Source: Mesostigma viride (lineage: Eukaryota > Streptophyta > Mesostigmatophyceae > Mesostigmatales > Mesostigmataceae). Taken from it: DNA of 64,000 nt. This document shows positions 1 to 8,693 of this stretch, piece after piece. The stretch lies in NCBI GenBank assembly GCA_009746045.1, contig RPFO01001668.1, positions 1-64,000 on the forward strand. Reading direction: 5' to 3'. Within the stretch, counting starts at the first letter, position 1; each line of letters starts with the position of its first letter. Both the position numbers and the translations under genes were made by a program. The notes below the pieces were generated by a model. That model had not been told where the DNA came from. It saw only the letters and a program-made list of their open reading frames with translations, and ran no database searches.

Positions 1-935
1 AGACGCACATTCACAAGGGTGAATGTGAGTCTGTCGACACCCACATTGCGCTTGTACTGGCTGCCAGTGCGCATCAGGAGCTCCTTGCATTCTGGGCAGC
101 GCTTGCCAATCACACGGGCGTTGGGCCTGGTAGAATTATACTCCAGAGCGTGGGCCTCGAGCATATCAGCGCACTTGTTGCAGTGCTGAGGGACGCAGGT
201 GTGGACGCCCTCCACGAGGTAGATGATGGGGTACTTCCCCTCCGTGCCGAAGGGCTCGGTGCAGATGTCGCAGCACGCCAGCCTCTTCTCGAACCACGTG
301 ATCTTGTGGTTCGCCTCCTCGAGAGCCAAGCGCATCTTCTTGAGCTCTTCGCGAGTGGGATCAGGGGAGAAAGAACGACGCCTGCTGCGGTTCCTCTCGC
401 GCTCCAACTCCTCCTGCGTCTCCCTCAGCTGGCGCTGCAATGCGGCTAAGTCCCCACCGCTGGGCCCAGCGCCTCCAGAACGAGAACGGGAGCTGGGACC
501 ACCACGCAGCAGGCCTGCATGCAAAGGAAAACACACAGACAACTGCAAAATGTATCAGATAGTGGCCATCACCTGCAACATCCAACAGATAGTGGCCATC
601 ACCTGCAAAATCCAGCAGGCAATCGAAAAGGGATGCATAAAACAGCAGACCACGTACTGGGAGCAGCCGCAGGGCGAGACTGAGCCACCAGGTCGTCGAT
701 CGCAGCGTGCGAATTGACTTCCGTGCCTGCGTCGTCCAGGTGGTCGTAGTCGTTGTGGTCAAAAAGGTCGTCAGAGGGGTTCCAGCCTGCAAAGAATGAA
801 TAGAAAATGCCAATGGCGTTCCTGTCAGCTGCTGAAAATGCCCAAAAAACAAACCAAGGAAACACAAAAACAGACATGCATGGGAAAATACGTACGCTCA
901 GGTTCCTGGGCCTCATGTTCTTGGGTCGTCGCCAT
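1..935 (-). CDS. RING/TRAF-like zinc-finger protein, left-arm copy (cut by window edge)
   Basis: This mirrors the complete gene at 11,678-13,208. Coding exons on the minus strand are 935-896, 786-658 and 514 to beyond base 1. Both introns start GTACGT and end in TTTGCAG or CATGCAG. The visible part covers the acidic N-terminus, an Arg/Ser-rich stretch, a coiled coil and the RING finger (CDIC, CxHCNKC, CPEC). The zinc-finger C-terminal half lies outside the window. Intron 1 differs from the right arm by a one-base indel, but the exons shown stay open. It is transcribed away from the palindrome centre and follows F-box-like gene A in the same direction. The likely role is an E3 ubiquitin ligase, inferred from the RING. 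Confidence 0.75.
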
Positions 936-1154
936 AGCTGGCTAGCTGCTGATAGTGGTATCCTGCTGCTGTTCTGAGTGGTTCGTGAGGGTTTGGCTGC
1001 ATTTTTGGTCGTGTTTGGGCTTTTGGCCTCGTGGGGAGGAGGACGAACGGCATATTCCCGGCATATTCCGGGAATATTCCCACGAATATGCCGTGGGACG
1101 GTCGCTAGAAGGAAACTGTCGCGCCGCGTCGGCAGTTACGTGACAGGGATACGG

Positions 1155-1365
1155 ACTGTCATGGCAGACTGACAGATCGGACAGGTGTCAGACGGGACAG
1201 TGTGCTGACTGTCGTGGCAGATCTTCGTAACCGACGCGCGGCGGAACCGGCGCGGCGCGGACTGACGTGGCACGCTGTCAGATCTGACGTGGCAGGTACT
1301 GACATGGCAGGCCGTCCGAACCGGCAGCTGACGGATACGGCGTTGTACGGACTGTCATGTCAGAC
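1155..1365. promoter_or_regulatory. Array of CTG(A/T)C(A/G)TGGCA motifs upstream of the left RING gene
   Basis: At least six variants of CTGACGTGGCA, CTGTCATGGCAG or CTGTCGTGGCAG occur in about 200 bp, starting some 220 bp upstream of the RING-gene start codon at 935. TGACGTGG is the core bound by ATF6/XBP1-type and plant bZIP factors (a UPRE-like motif); that is family knowledge, and binding here is inference. The surrounding 1,080-1,500 is the part of the arm most diverged from its mirror. Confidence 0.5.
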
Positions 1366-1629
1366 CGTTCAGACTGCCACGGCAGTCTGGCATGACAATT
1401 GGACGGAATCTAGGGAAATCTTACAATACACAAGCAGTTACGTTTGTAGTAATCTGTACTACCTGTAGTATCCTGCATTTCTACTCTTATATACTCTCTG
1501 TACTACGAATCCTAGTGCAATTGTACTATGAGACGCCATGAGATAGAGACAAAGTCATGGATTTCCATTAGAATCATAATAAGGCTTAATGCCCATAGGG
1601 GACTTTGTCTATTCCAAAGGGGCACTTAG

Positions 1630-2265
1630 TTAGTGAACCCCCTCCAGGGCCAGGCGGCGACAGAACTTGTCGTACATCTTGTCGCAGGTGGCATTCATGA
1701 CCCTCAGTTCCCTCTCGCAGACAGCGGGGGAAAAGTTGACAGGCAGATAGGCGTGGTACTCGGCCTTCACGAGGTCCACGAGCACACGGCAATGCTCCTC
1801 TGCGGTCTTATCCTTATCCACCTGAGGAATGGATTCAACATACTCCTTCATCACATCCCACAGGCGGGGAATCGCGCAAACGCGGTCAGACAGCTTAACC
1901 TCTAGGTCGATGGCCAGAGTTGCCACCTCCATACGCCTATCGCCATACTTGCAGGCGTCCATCCTCTTCTCAAAAGTGGAAAGGGACTGCACACCGCCTT
2001 GAGCGATGGCGATGGCAAAGTTGCGCAGGGCCCATCCTGTATAGTGGCAAAACGGCCCTGGCTGCCTGCGCTTAGAGAGGAAGCGCCCCTCAAGCTCATT
2101 GGCAATAGCATCCAGCAGCTGCTTCATTCGCTGCTCTGTCTTAGCTTTGACAGCGTCCCACGGCACTTGCAGCTCCTTGCTGACACCACACCCGTGGGGC
2201 CATGCCAACTCCACGATTTCGTGCACAATCTCAGCTGGCAGGCTGTTAAAAGTGGCAGCGGCCAT
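1630..2265 (-). CDS. F-box-like protein A, intact left-arm copy (211 aa)
   Basis: The frame is open for 211 codons from the ATG at 2,265. The N-terminus (residues 5-30) reads ATFNSLPAEIVHEIVELAWP, resembling the LPxEI...I..L start of an F-box, the SKP1-binding motif of SCF ubiquitin ligases. The rest is alpha-helical-looking and charged, with no recognised substrate-binding repeat. The protein is clearly paralogous to gene B at 4,914: both share ATF..LP.EI....EL.WP...GV.K......W.AV and similar length. It is divergent from the Cys-rich gene and co-directional with the RING gene. A GGTACAAAGGTC motif lies about 80 bp upstream. The F-box call is weak because the family is degenerate; the paralogy is strong. 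The right-arm copy is frameshifted. Confidence 0.7.
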   Translation of the reverse strand: MAAATFNSLPAEIVHEIVELAWPHGCGVSKELQVPWDAVKAKTEQRMKQLLDAIANELEGRFLSKRRQPGPFCHYTGWALRNFAIAIAQGGVQSLSTFEKRMDACKYGDRRMEVATLAIDLEVKLSDRVCAIPRLWDVMKEYVESIPQVDKDKTAEEHCRVLVDLVKAEYHAYLPVNFSPAVCERELRVMNATCDKMYDKFCRRLALEGVH

Positions 2266-2733
2266 GTCTTCTTTGTGGTAGTGGTGCTAGTGCTGTTGGG
2301 ATGCTGGAGCAGGCGAGAAGTGCCCACTTTGACGTGGTGTCGGACCTTTGTACCCGCCCCACGGCATCTTCGCGGAATATTCCGTGGACGACGATCTCCC
2401 ACGGGACGCGCCACGTGGCGGAGATCGGACGGTCCACGGCAATTCAGATCTCCCATGATAGTACGGCGTATCTCGGATACGGCGCGGCGCCGGTACGGCC
2501 GGACCAGTATCATGGATACTGGTCCGAGTACCGTGGCACGGCATTCCGCCACGTCACTACCGCGCCGCGCCGCGCCGCGCCATGGAACCTTCTAGAGGAT
2601 CGATCCCAGCCGTCCGATGAAGATCTCGTGGGAGGGCCAGTTTCCACAGGTACAAAGGTCGTGCAGGCCTACCAAATGCACCATCACACCACAGAACAGC
2701 CATAGCCAGCGCAGAAAACAACAGCAGACCGCC
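2266..2733. promoter_or_regulatory. Divergent promoter region between F-box-like gene A and the Cys-rich gene
   Basis: This 468-bp GC-rich intergenic region holds GGTACAAAGGTC twice. One copy is on the minus strand near 2,343-2,356, about 80 bp before gene A. The other is on the plus strand at 2,649-2,660, about 75 bp before the Cys-rich start. It is probably a shared core element (a TATA variant). It also has a CGCCACGTGGCG palindrome near 2,411-2,422 and short inverted repeats such as GATACTGGTCCG. The mirror region is about 9,875-10,343. Confidence 0.5.
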
Positions 2734-3913
2734 ATGTCTCCTTGATGCAGCAGCTGGGCCATTGTTCAGGCTCAGACTAGGGCACAGACTAGGGCCTTGC
2801 ATGGGCTTGGTTCTCCCAGATGCTATGGATTGCCATATCCTCGCTGCACAAAACTAGGACTGGTTGTTCCGCCATAGCTCCTGCGCTTGTGCCAGTGCCT
2901 GCGCCTGTGCCAGCGCCAGTGCCTGTGATTGTGCCAGTGCCAGTGCCTGCTGCGCCAGTGCCTGAGCCTGTGTACGTGCCTGCTCCTCTCCCTGGGCTAT
3001 TCGCCCCTCGGTTTAAGGACTCTGACATTTGGCCTCACAGGCCATGTGTGGCCAAATGGTAGTGGCGATTCCAAGTTTCCTCTGGTGCATTGCGTCACCT
3101 GCAAAAAGGTGCCGGAGAGGGCAGTGTGCAAGAAGGAGAACGGGGAGATGCAGTGCCGGGGGTGCGCTCTGGATGAACTGAGCGACAAGGTGGATGCACT
3201 AGGTCCCTCTCCTCCCACGGAGCAGGTGCAGGAGACTGTCAAGAATTTTGACACGGGCTTGCAGATTTACAAGTACGAATATGAGCCCAAGCGTCTCCCG
3301 CCTCCTCCCACCGGCTACCCTCTGTCCAAGTGCATGTGCGCTGTGTGCAAGAAGCCTGCTCTCCACGCGCACGAAGTGGTGAAGGAGGTCACCCCTCAGA
3401 TGCTGGAGACCACTTCCCATTTCCGTGTTGCCAAGCTCGTGGTTGGCGACGTCGTTTGTGGGATCTGCCGCAACGAGTTCCTGGCCCAGTATGTCGACAA
3501 CAACGTGGTCATCAGCAAGGCCATGTCTCGCGGCATGCAGTATTGGGAGTACAAGGGCCATATCGATGAGGTGTTCCAGTACAACGAGGAACTCCACAAG
3601 ATGGCAGAGCGCGCCCAGGACAACACGCACGACGGCCCCTCCAGTGACAAGTTTTACTGGCCTCGCAGGCAGTGCCAGAAGTGCATGAAGCGCATCGACA
3701 TCAACGTGCAGAACCTGTATGTGGCTCCAAGGCCTCGTTCTTTGACGTTGACTTGGTCTGCTACGAGTGCGCCAAGTTCTGCAGCCTTGTTTCTGAGGCT
3801 GTCGCTTTCCCGGGCTTTAGCCGCCCCAACAACCGTCTCAAGCGTAATGCAGAGGCCGGGGCTTCCTTCTGTACGATGTTGTGGGGTCCAACAAGCCCTA
3901 TTTCTTCGCGTAG
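2734..3913 (+). pseudogene. Cys-rich zinc-binding-like protein, frameshifted left-arm copy
   Basis: This is the mirror of 8,694-9,874. Coding potential is unmistakable (Pro/Val-rich segment about 2,880-2,995, CxxC pairs 3,087-3,760), but the frame is broken in at least four places. The start region runs into a stop after three codons. The Pro-rich segment and the Cys-rich domain are out of frame near 3,035. One base is missing near 3,744 compared with the right arm, and another near 3,860. All are single-base or very small indels. Stray indels in the assembly or recent decay explain this equally well. Transcribed towards the palindrome centre. Confidence 0.7.
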
Positions 3914-3993
3914 GGTGTCATCTGGGCACTTGATTGGCCCATGCAAGCCTATGGAGGCTACTGTTGATAGGGACTTGTGGTATTCTATTTTGT

Positions 3994-4036
3994 AATGAAT
4001 AAGACTCTTTGCATGCAAATCCAACACTCATGCACT
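3994..4036 (+). terminator. Shared 3'-end module downstream of the Cys-rich gene
   Basis: An AATGAATAAGACT stretch is followed by TTGCATGCAAATCCAACAC. The same module follows the RING gene at 13,313-13,350 (AATAAATAAGACT variant), and a mirror copy lies at about 8,568-8,606. A conserved element directly after two unrelated genes suggests a polyadenylation or 3'-processing signal. Confidence 0.5.
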
Positions 4037-4060
4037 AGGCGTAGGACTTGACTTGTTTGC

Positions 4061-4662
4061 GAAAAGTTCGGGCTATGCGGATAGCCCGAACTTTTGGGGA
4101 TAGCCCGAACTTTTGGAAACCTTGCTAGGGAAAAGTAAAAGTTTCCAGTGGGATCCCAGCCATTTGAAAAGTTCGGGCTATGGTTCGGGCTATCAGTTTA
4201 TAGCCCGAACCGGACCCTTTTCCCCTTGGCGGTGGTGTCATGCATTGTACATGGGGTAGGGACTTGGTTATTTGGACAGTGTGCAGTGTATGTGTGTGTT
4301 TCTTCCTTAGATTGCTAACACATAAAATATAGGGGTATTTCCTGTATATACAGATAGGATTGCTAACACATAAAATATAGGGTATTAGCTATGATTATTT
4401 ATAGATGGCAATTGCTAACACATAAAATTTTATGTGTTGGGAAACAGAGTAAAAGAAAGAGTAGCATTCACCCATAGCAACACACCGCCCAGAGGGGAAA
4501 AAGGGGAGGTTCGGGCTATAAATCGATAGCCCGAACCATAGCCCGAACTTTTCAAAATGGCTGGGATCCCCACTGGAAACTTTTACTTTTCCCTAGCAAG
4601 GTTTCGAAAAGTTCGGGCTATCCCCAAAAGTTCGGGCTATCCGCATAGCACGAACTTTTCGT
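4061..4662. repeat. Nested inverted module of GTTCGGGCTAT repeats (left arm)
   Basis: About 155 bp at 4,061-4,213 is repeated inverted at 4,508-4,662. Each half has about six copies of AAAAGTTCGGGCTAT or its complement plus a conserved core around CTTGCTAGGG. The loop between holds three copies of TTGCTAACACATAAAATAT (about 4,312, 4,359, 4,412), the last forming the palindrome ACACATAAAATTTTATGTGT. It lies between the Cys-rich 3' end and the gene B promoter, so it could be an insulator, a foldback MITE or a structured regulatory region. No gene is inside. Confidence 0.7.
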
Positions 4663-4674
4663 GGGAGCCTATGG

Positions 4675-4913
4675 ATGGGCGCCACGTGGCACGGTATCCC
4701 ACGATAGTTGCCGGCGCCGCGCCGGCGCGCGCTCCACGTTATCGTGGGACGCCGCGCCGGCGCGACGCTTGCACGGCACTATCGTGGGACGCCGTGGCCG
4801 AGAGGGTATAAAAGCGGAGTCACGGGCGTTTGGGGGTAGGTCTCGCCTCCGACACTGCCAGGCACACAGTCATCCACACGCAGACAGCCATCCTTACAGC
4901 TGTAAAATACACA
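4675..4913 (+). promoter_or_regulatory. Promoter of F-box-like gene B (left arm)
   Basis: A TATA box (TATAAAAG) lies at 4,807-4,814, about 100 bp before the ATG at 4,914. Upstream are one CGCCACGTGGCAC site (about 4,680) and repeated (T/A)ATCGTGGGACGCCG and GCGCCGGCGC blocks. The mirror TATA box is at about 7,786-7,793. Confidence 0.55.
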
Positions 4914-5503
4914 ATGGCCCATGCTGGTGCTACTTTCGAGGATCTGCCAAGCGAAATTTTGTTTGTTTTGGCAGAGCTCAGCTGGCCCTACTTGCGTGGT
5001 GTGAACAAGGCCTCTCACAAGGAATGGGAGGCCGTGCTGGCGATAATGGAGGCAAAGGTTCGCGCTGTGCGCAATTTGATTGACGAGGAACTGGAGTTCC
5101 GCGATGCCAACCCCTATGGTTCGTCGAAAGAAGCCGCCGCCTGTATGAGATGACGCCTGATCAGCTGAGGGCCATTTATGACAAGGTGTCTGTGCCCCGC
5201 TTGCGTGAGGCGGAGGGGTACTTGTACACTACCCGCGCTGATCGTTTGGAGCAGATGGATCACGCGTACACTGATTTTGTGGAGGTGCTCAACGACGTGA
5301 ACCCCGGCCCCCACACTAAGGCGGCGAGGGACGCCTATTTGCGTCCATTCCTGATGTGGATCGCGAGAATGTGATGGAGCGTCGCGTTGATGAGTTGGTC
5401 ACTGTTCTGTGCGCGGGATTGGTGGCTGACGACACGGAGGCCAACGGGGCGTGCCAACTTTGGCCGACTTCTCAGCGACATTTTCGAAAACAAGCACGGA
5501 TGA
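4914..5503 (+). pseudogene. F-box-like protein B, frameshifted left-arm copy
   Basis: From the ATG at 4,914 the N-terminus reads ATFEDLPSEILFVLAELSWP, followed by GVNK and an EWEAV segment. This is a clear paralogue of gene A. The frame shifts near 5,116-5,140 and again near 5,338, and the tail near 5,485-5,503 also differs from the right arm. The right-arm copy has different single-base indels, and at each broken site one arm reads through, which implies an original protein of roughly 200 residues. Transcribed towards the centre, so the two B copies converge on the ERSE-like arrays. Role inferred only from the F-box-like start. Confidence 0.65.
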
Positions 5504-5784
5504 TGTCGTATCTTCACCCATCCTCGTATAACCGGGTGATGCCTTAAACAGGCAAATAGGGATCAACTGATATAGCCTATTGGAAAAGGCTATATCCCAT
5601 GGACTGTCTTATATAACTTTTAATAAGACCGATTCCTATTGAAATTTGTCTCACAATGAGTCCCACAATGAGCCCCACTTAAAAAAAAATCTAAACCGCA
5701 TACTATAAATAGCTAATGGAGCTATAGGGGTACCAGATTCCCACGAAGAATAGGGATTTCCCGCCACCCGCGCCTGTCACGTGA

Positions 5785-6215
5785 TTGTCTGCCACGTGGC
5801 ATGACCCGATTGGTCAGCCCAGTCTCGTGGGATTCCAGATTCACATGGTGCCACGTGGCAGCCACCCATTCGACAGGGTGTCCCATGGGACTCCAGGGAC
5901 CCCCATGGGTGCCACGTGGCAGGATCCATTGGACAGGGTGTATCATGGGACGCCAGGGTCCCTGGGTGCCACGTGGCGGGTTCCGATTGGACAGGGAGTA
6001 CCATGGGAGTACAGGGTCCCACGGAGATTCGGGGTCCCTGGTGCCACGTGGCGGTTACGATTGGACAGGGAGTCCCATGGGTGCCACGTGGCAGCGTCCC
6101 ATTGGACAGGGAGGTCCCATGGGTGGCCAGGGTCCCAGGGGTCCCGGTGCCACGTGGCAGTCGCTGATTGGCCAGATAGTCCCATGGGAATCTCAGGGTG
6201 CCACGTGGCAGCCTC
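5785..6215. promoter_or_regulatory. Left array of eight composite CCAAT / CCACGTGG sites
   Basis: Eight TGCCACGTGGC(A/G) palindromes start at 5,790, 5,849, 5,910, 5,967, 6,042, 6,082, 6,148 and 6,199. Each is followed by ATTGG (inverted CCAAT). Read on the minus strand the layout is CCAAT-N9-CCACG in five units, N8 in two, and one has a mutated CCAAT (5,875-5,879). Many units also carry TCCCATGGGA. CCAAT-N9-CCACG is the animal ERSE consensus bound by NF-Y plus a bZIP factor. The array lies beyond the 3' end of gene B, not in front of a visible gene. Confidence 0.85.
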
Positions 6216-6239
6216 CCATTGGCGGCTACTACGCCAGGG

Positions 6240-6345
6240 TCCCTGGCAGGGTCCCACGATATATTTATCCCAACAATTGACGGGTTAGAGGCGCCTCTAA
6301 CCCGTCAATTGTTGGGATAAATATATCGTGGGACCCTGCCAGGGA
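6240..6345. repeat. Palindrome centre
   Basis: A perfect or near-perfect inverted repeat meets at GTTAGAGGC/GCCTCTAAC (6,284-6,301) and is flanked on both sides by AT-rich ATATATTTATCCC and CAATTGACGGG motifs. There is no spacer, so single strands could form a long hairpin. A unique breakpoint like this arises from hairpin-ended replication, head-to-head dimerisation, inverted duplication or a sequencing foldback. Confidence 0.85.
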
Positions 6346-6362
6346 CCCTGGCGTAGTAGCCG

Positions 6363-6797
6363 CCAATGGGAGGCTGCCACGTGGCACCCTGAGATTCCCA
6401 TGGGACTATCTGCCAATCAGCGACTGCCACGTGGCACCGGGACCCCTGGGACCCTGGCCACCCATGGGACCTCCCTGTCCAATGGGACGCTGCCACGTGG
6501 CACCCATGGGACTCCCTGTCCAATCAGTAACCGCCACGTGGCACCAGGGACCCCGAATCTCCGTGGGACCCTGTACTCCCATGGTACTCCCTGTCCAATC
6601 GGAACCCGCCACGTGGCACCCAGGGACCCTGGCGTCCCATGATACACCCTGTCCAATGGGATCCTGCCACGTGGCACCCATGGGGGTCCCTGGAGTCCCA
6701 TGGGACACCCTGTCGATGGGTGGCTGCCACGTGGCACCGTGTGAATCTGGAATCCCACGAGACTGGGCTGACCAATCGGGTCATGCCACGTGGCACA
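6363..6797. promoter_or_regulatory. Right array of eight composite CCAAT / CCACGTGG sites
   Basis: This is the mirror of the left array. Seven of the eight units are exact CCAAT-N9-CCACGTGGC, for example CCAAT at 6,363-6,367 with CCACG at 6,377-6,381, and CCAAT at 6,772-6,776 with CCACG at 6,786-6,790. The unit near 6,714 has CGAT in place of CCAAT. The N9 filler varies while the spacing does not, so spacing rather than recent copying appears constrained. Confidence 0.85.
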
Positions 6798-7085
6798 ATC
6801 ACGTGACAGGCGCGGGTGGCGGGAAATCCCTATTCTTCGTGGGAATCTGGTACCCCTATAGCTCCATTAGCTATTTATAGTATGCGGTTTAGATTTTTTT
6901 TTAAGTGGGGCTCATTGTGGGACTCATTGTGAGACAAATTTCAATAGGAATCGAGTCTTATTAAAAGTTATATAAGACAGTCCATGGGATATAGCCTTTT
7001 CCAATAGGCTATATCAGTTGATCCCTATTTGCCTGTTTAAGGCATCACCCGGTTATACGATGGATGGGTGAAGATACGACGATCA

Positions 7086-7687
7086 TCATGTGCTTGTGTC
7101 ATCGAAAATGTCGCTGAGAAGGTCGGCCAAACCCGTTGGCACACCCCCGTTGGCCTCCGTGTCGTCAGCCACCAATCCCGCGCACAGAACAGTGACCAAC
7201 TCATCAACGCGACGCTCCATCACATTCTCGCGATCCACATCAGGAATGGACGCAAAATAGGCGTCCCTCGCCGCCTTAGTGTGGGGGCCAACGGGGACCA
7301 CATCGGTTGAGCACCTCCACAAAATCAGTGTACGCGTGATCCATCTGCTCCAAACGATCAGCGCGGGTAGTGTACAAGTACCCCTCCGCCTCACGCAAGC
7401 GGGGCACAGACACCTTGTCATAAATGGCCCTCAGCTGATCAGGCGTCATCTCATACAGGCGCGTGTCTTCCGACGAACCACCAATAGGGGTTGGCATCGC
7501 GGAACTCCAGTTCCTCGTCAATCAAATTGCGCACAGCGCGAACCTTTGCCTCCATTATCGCCAGCACGGCCTCCCATTCCTTGTGAGAGGCCTTGTTCAC
7601 ACCACGCAAGTAGGGCCAGCTGAGCTCTGCCAAAACAAACAAAATTTCGCTTGGCAGATCCTCGAAAGTAGCACCAGCATGGGCCAT
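7086..7687 (-). pseudogene. F-box-like protein B, frameshifted right-arm copy
   Basis: This mirrors 4,914-5,503, starting from the ATG at 7,687. One extra base near 7,487 and one near 7,307 shift the frame. The C-terminal third (ending FDDTST before the stop at 7,086) is better preserved than in the left arm. The N-terminal LPSEI motif is intact. The two copies are broken at different bases, which suggests the gene was intact when the arms formed. Confidence 0.65.
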
Positions 7688-7944
7688 TGTGTATTTTACA
7701 GCTGTAAGGATGGCTGTCTGCGTGTGGATGACTGTGTGCCTGGCAGTGTCGGAGGCGAGACCTACCCCCAAACGCCCGTGACTCCGCTTTTATACCCTCG
7801 CGGCCACGGCGTCCCACGATAGTGCCGTGCAAGCGTCGCGCCGGCGCGGGTCCCACGATAATCCGTGGAGCGTCGCGCCGGCGCGGCGCCGGCAACTCTC
7901 GTGGGATACCGTGCCACGTGGCGCCCAGCCATAGGCTCCCACGA

Positions 7945-8548
7945 AAAGTTCGTGCTATGCGGATAGCCCGAACTTTTGGGGATAGCCCGAACTTTTCGAA
8001 ACCTTGCTAGGGAAAAGTAAAAGTTTCCAGTGGGGATCCCAGCCATTTTGAAAAGTTCGGGCTATGGTTCGGGCTATCGATTTATAGCCCGAACCGCCCC
8101 TTTTTCCCCTCTGGGCGGTGTGTTGCTATGGGTGATGCTACTCTTTCTTTTACTCTGTTTCCCAACACATAAAATTTTATGTGTTAGCAATTGCCATCTA
8201 TAAATAATCATAGCTAATACCCCTATATTTTATGTGTTAGCAATCCTATCTGTATATACAGGAAATACCCCTATATTTTATGTGTTAGCAATCTAAGGAA
8301 GAAACACACACACATACACTGCACACTGTCCAAATAACCAAGTCCCTACCCCATGTACAATGCATGACACCACCGCCCAAGGGGAAAAAGGGTCCGGTTC
8401 GGGCTATAAACTGATAGCCCGAACCATAGCCCGAACTTTTCAAATGGCTGGGATCCCACTGGAAACTTTTACTTTTCCCTAGCAAGGTTTCCAAAAGTTC
8501 GGGCTATCCCCAAAAGTTCGGGCTATCCGCATAGCCCGAACTTTTCGC
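7945..8548. repeat. Nested inverted module of GTTCGGGCTAT repeats (right arm)
   Basis: Mirror of 4,061-4,662: two ~155-bp inverted halves (about 7,945-8,097 and 8,396-8,548) surround three TTGCTAACACATAAAAT-type repeats. Small differences from the left arm (an ATAGCACGAAC variant, indels) are scattered. Confidence 0.65.
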
Positions 8549-8693
8549 AAACAAGTCAAGTCCTACGCCTAGTGCATGAGTGTTGGATTTGCATGCAAAG
8601 AGTCTTATTCATTACAAAATAGAATACCACAAGTCCCTATCAACAGTAGCCTCCATAGGCTTGCATGGGCCAATGAAGTGCCCAGATGACACC

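Noticed and set aside
5785-6797. CRISPR-like array
   Set aside because: The repeated words are 12-bp palindromes at irregular 40-75-bp spacing with similar, not unique, intervals, in a eukaryotic context.
5722-6880. Overlapping ~100-170-codon frames in the palindrome centre
   Set aside because: All follow the repeated CCACGTGG units in several frames; regulatory repeats explain them better.
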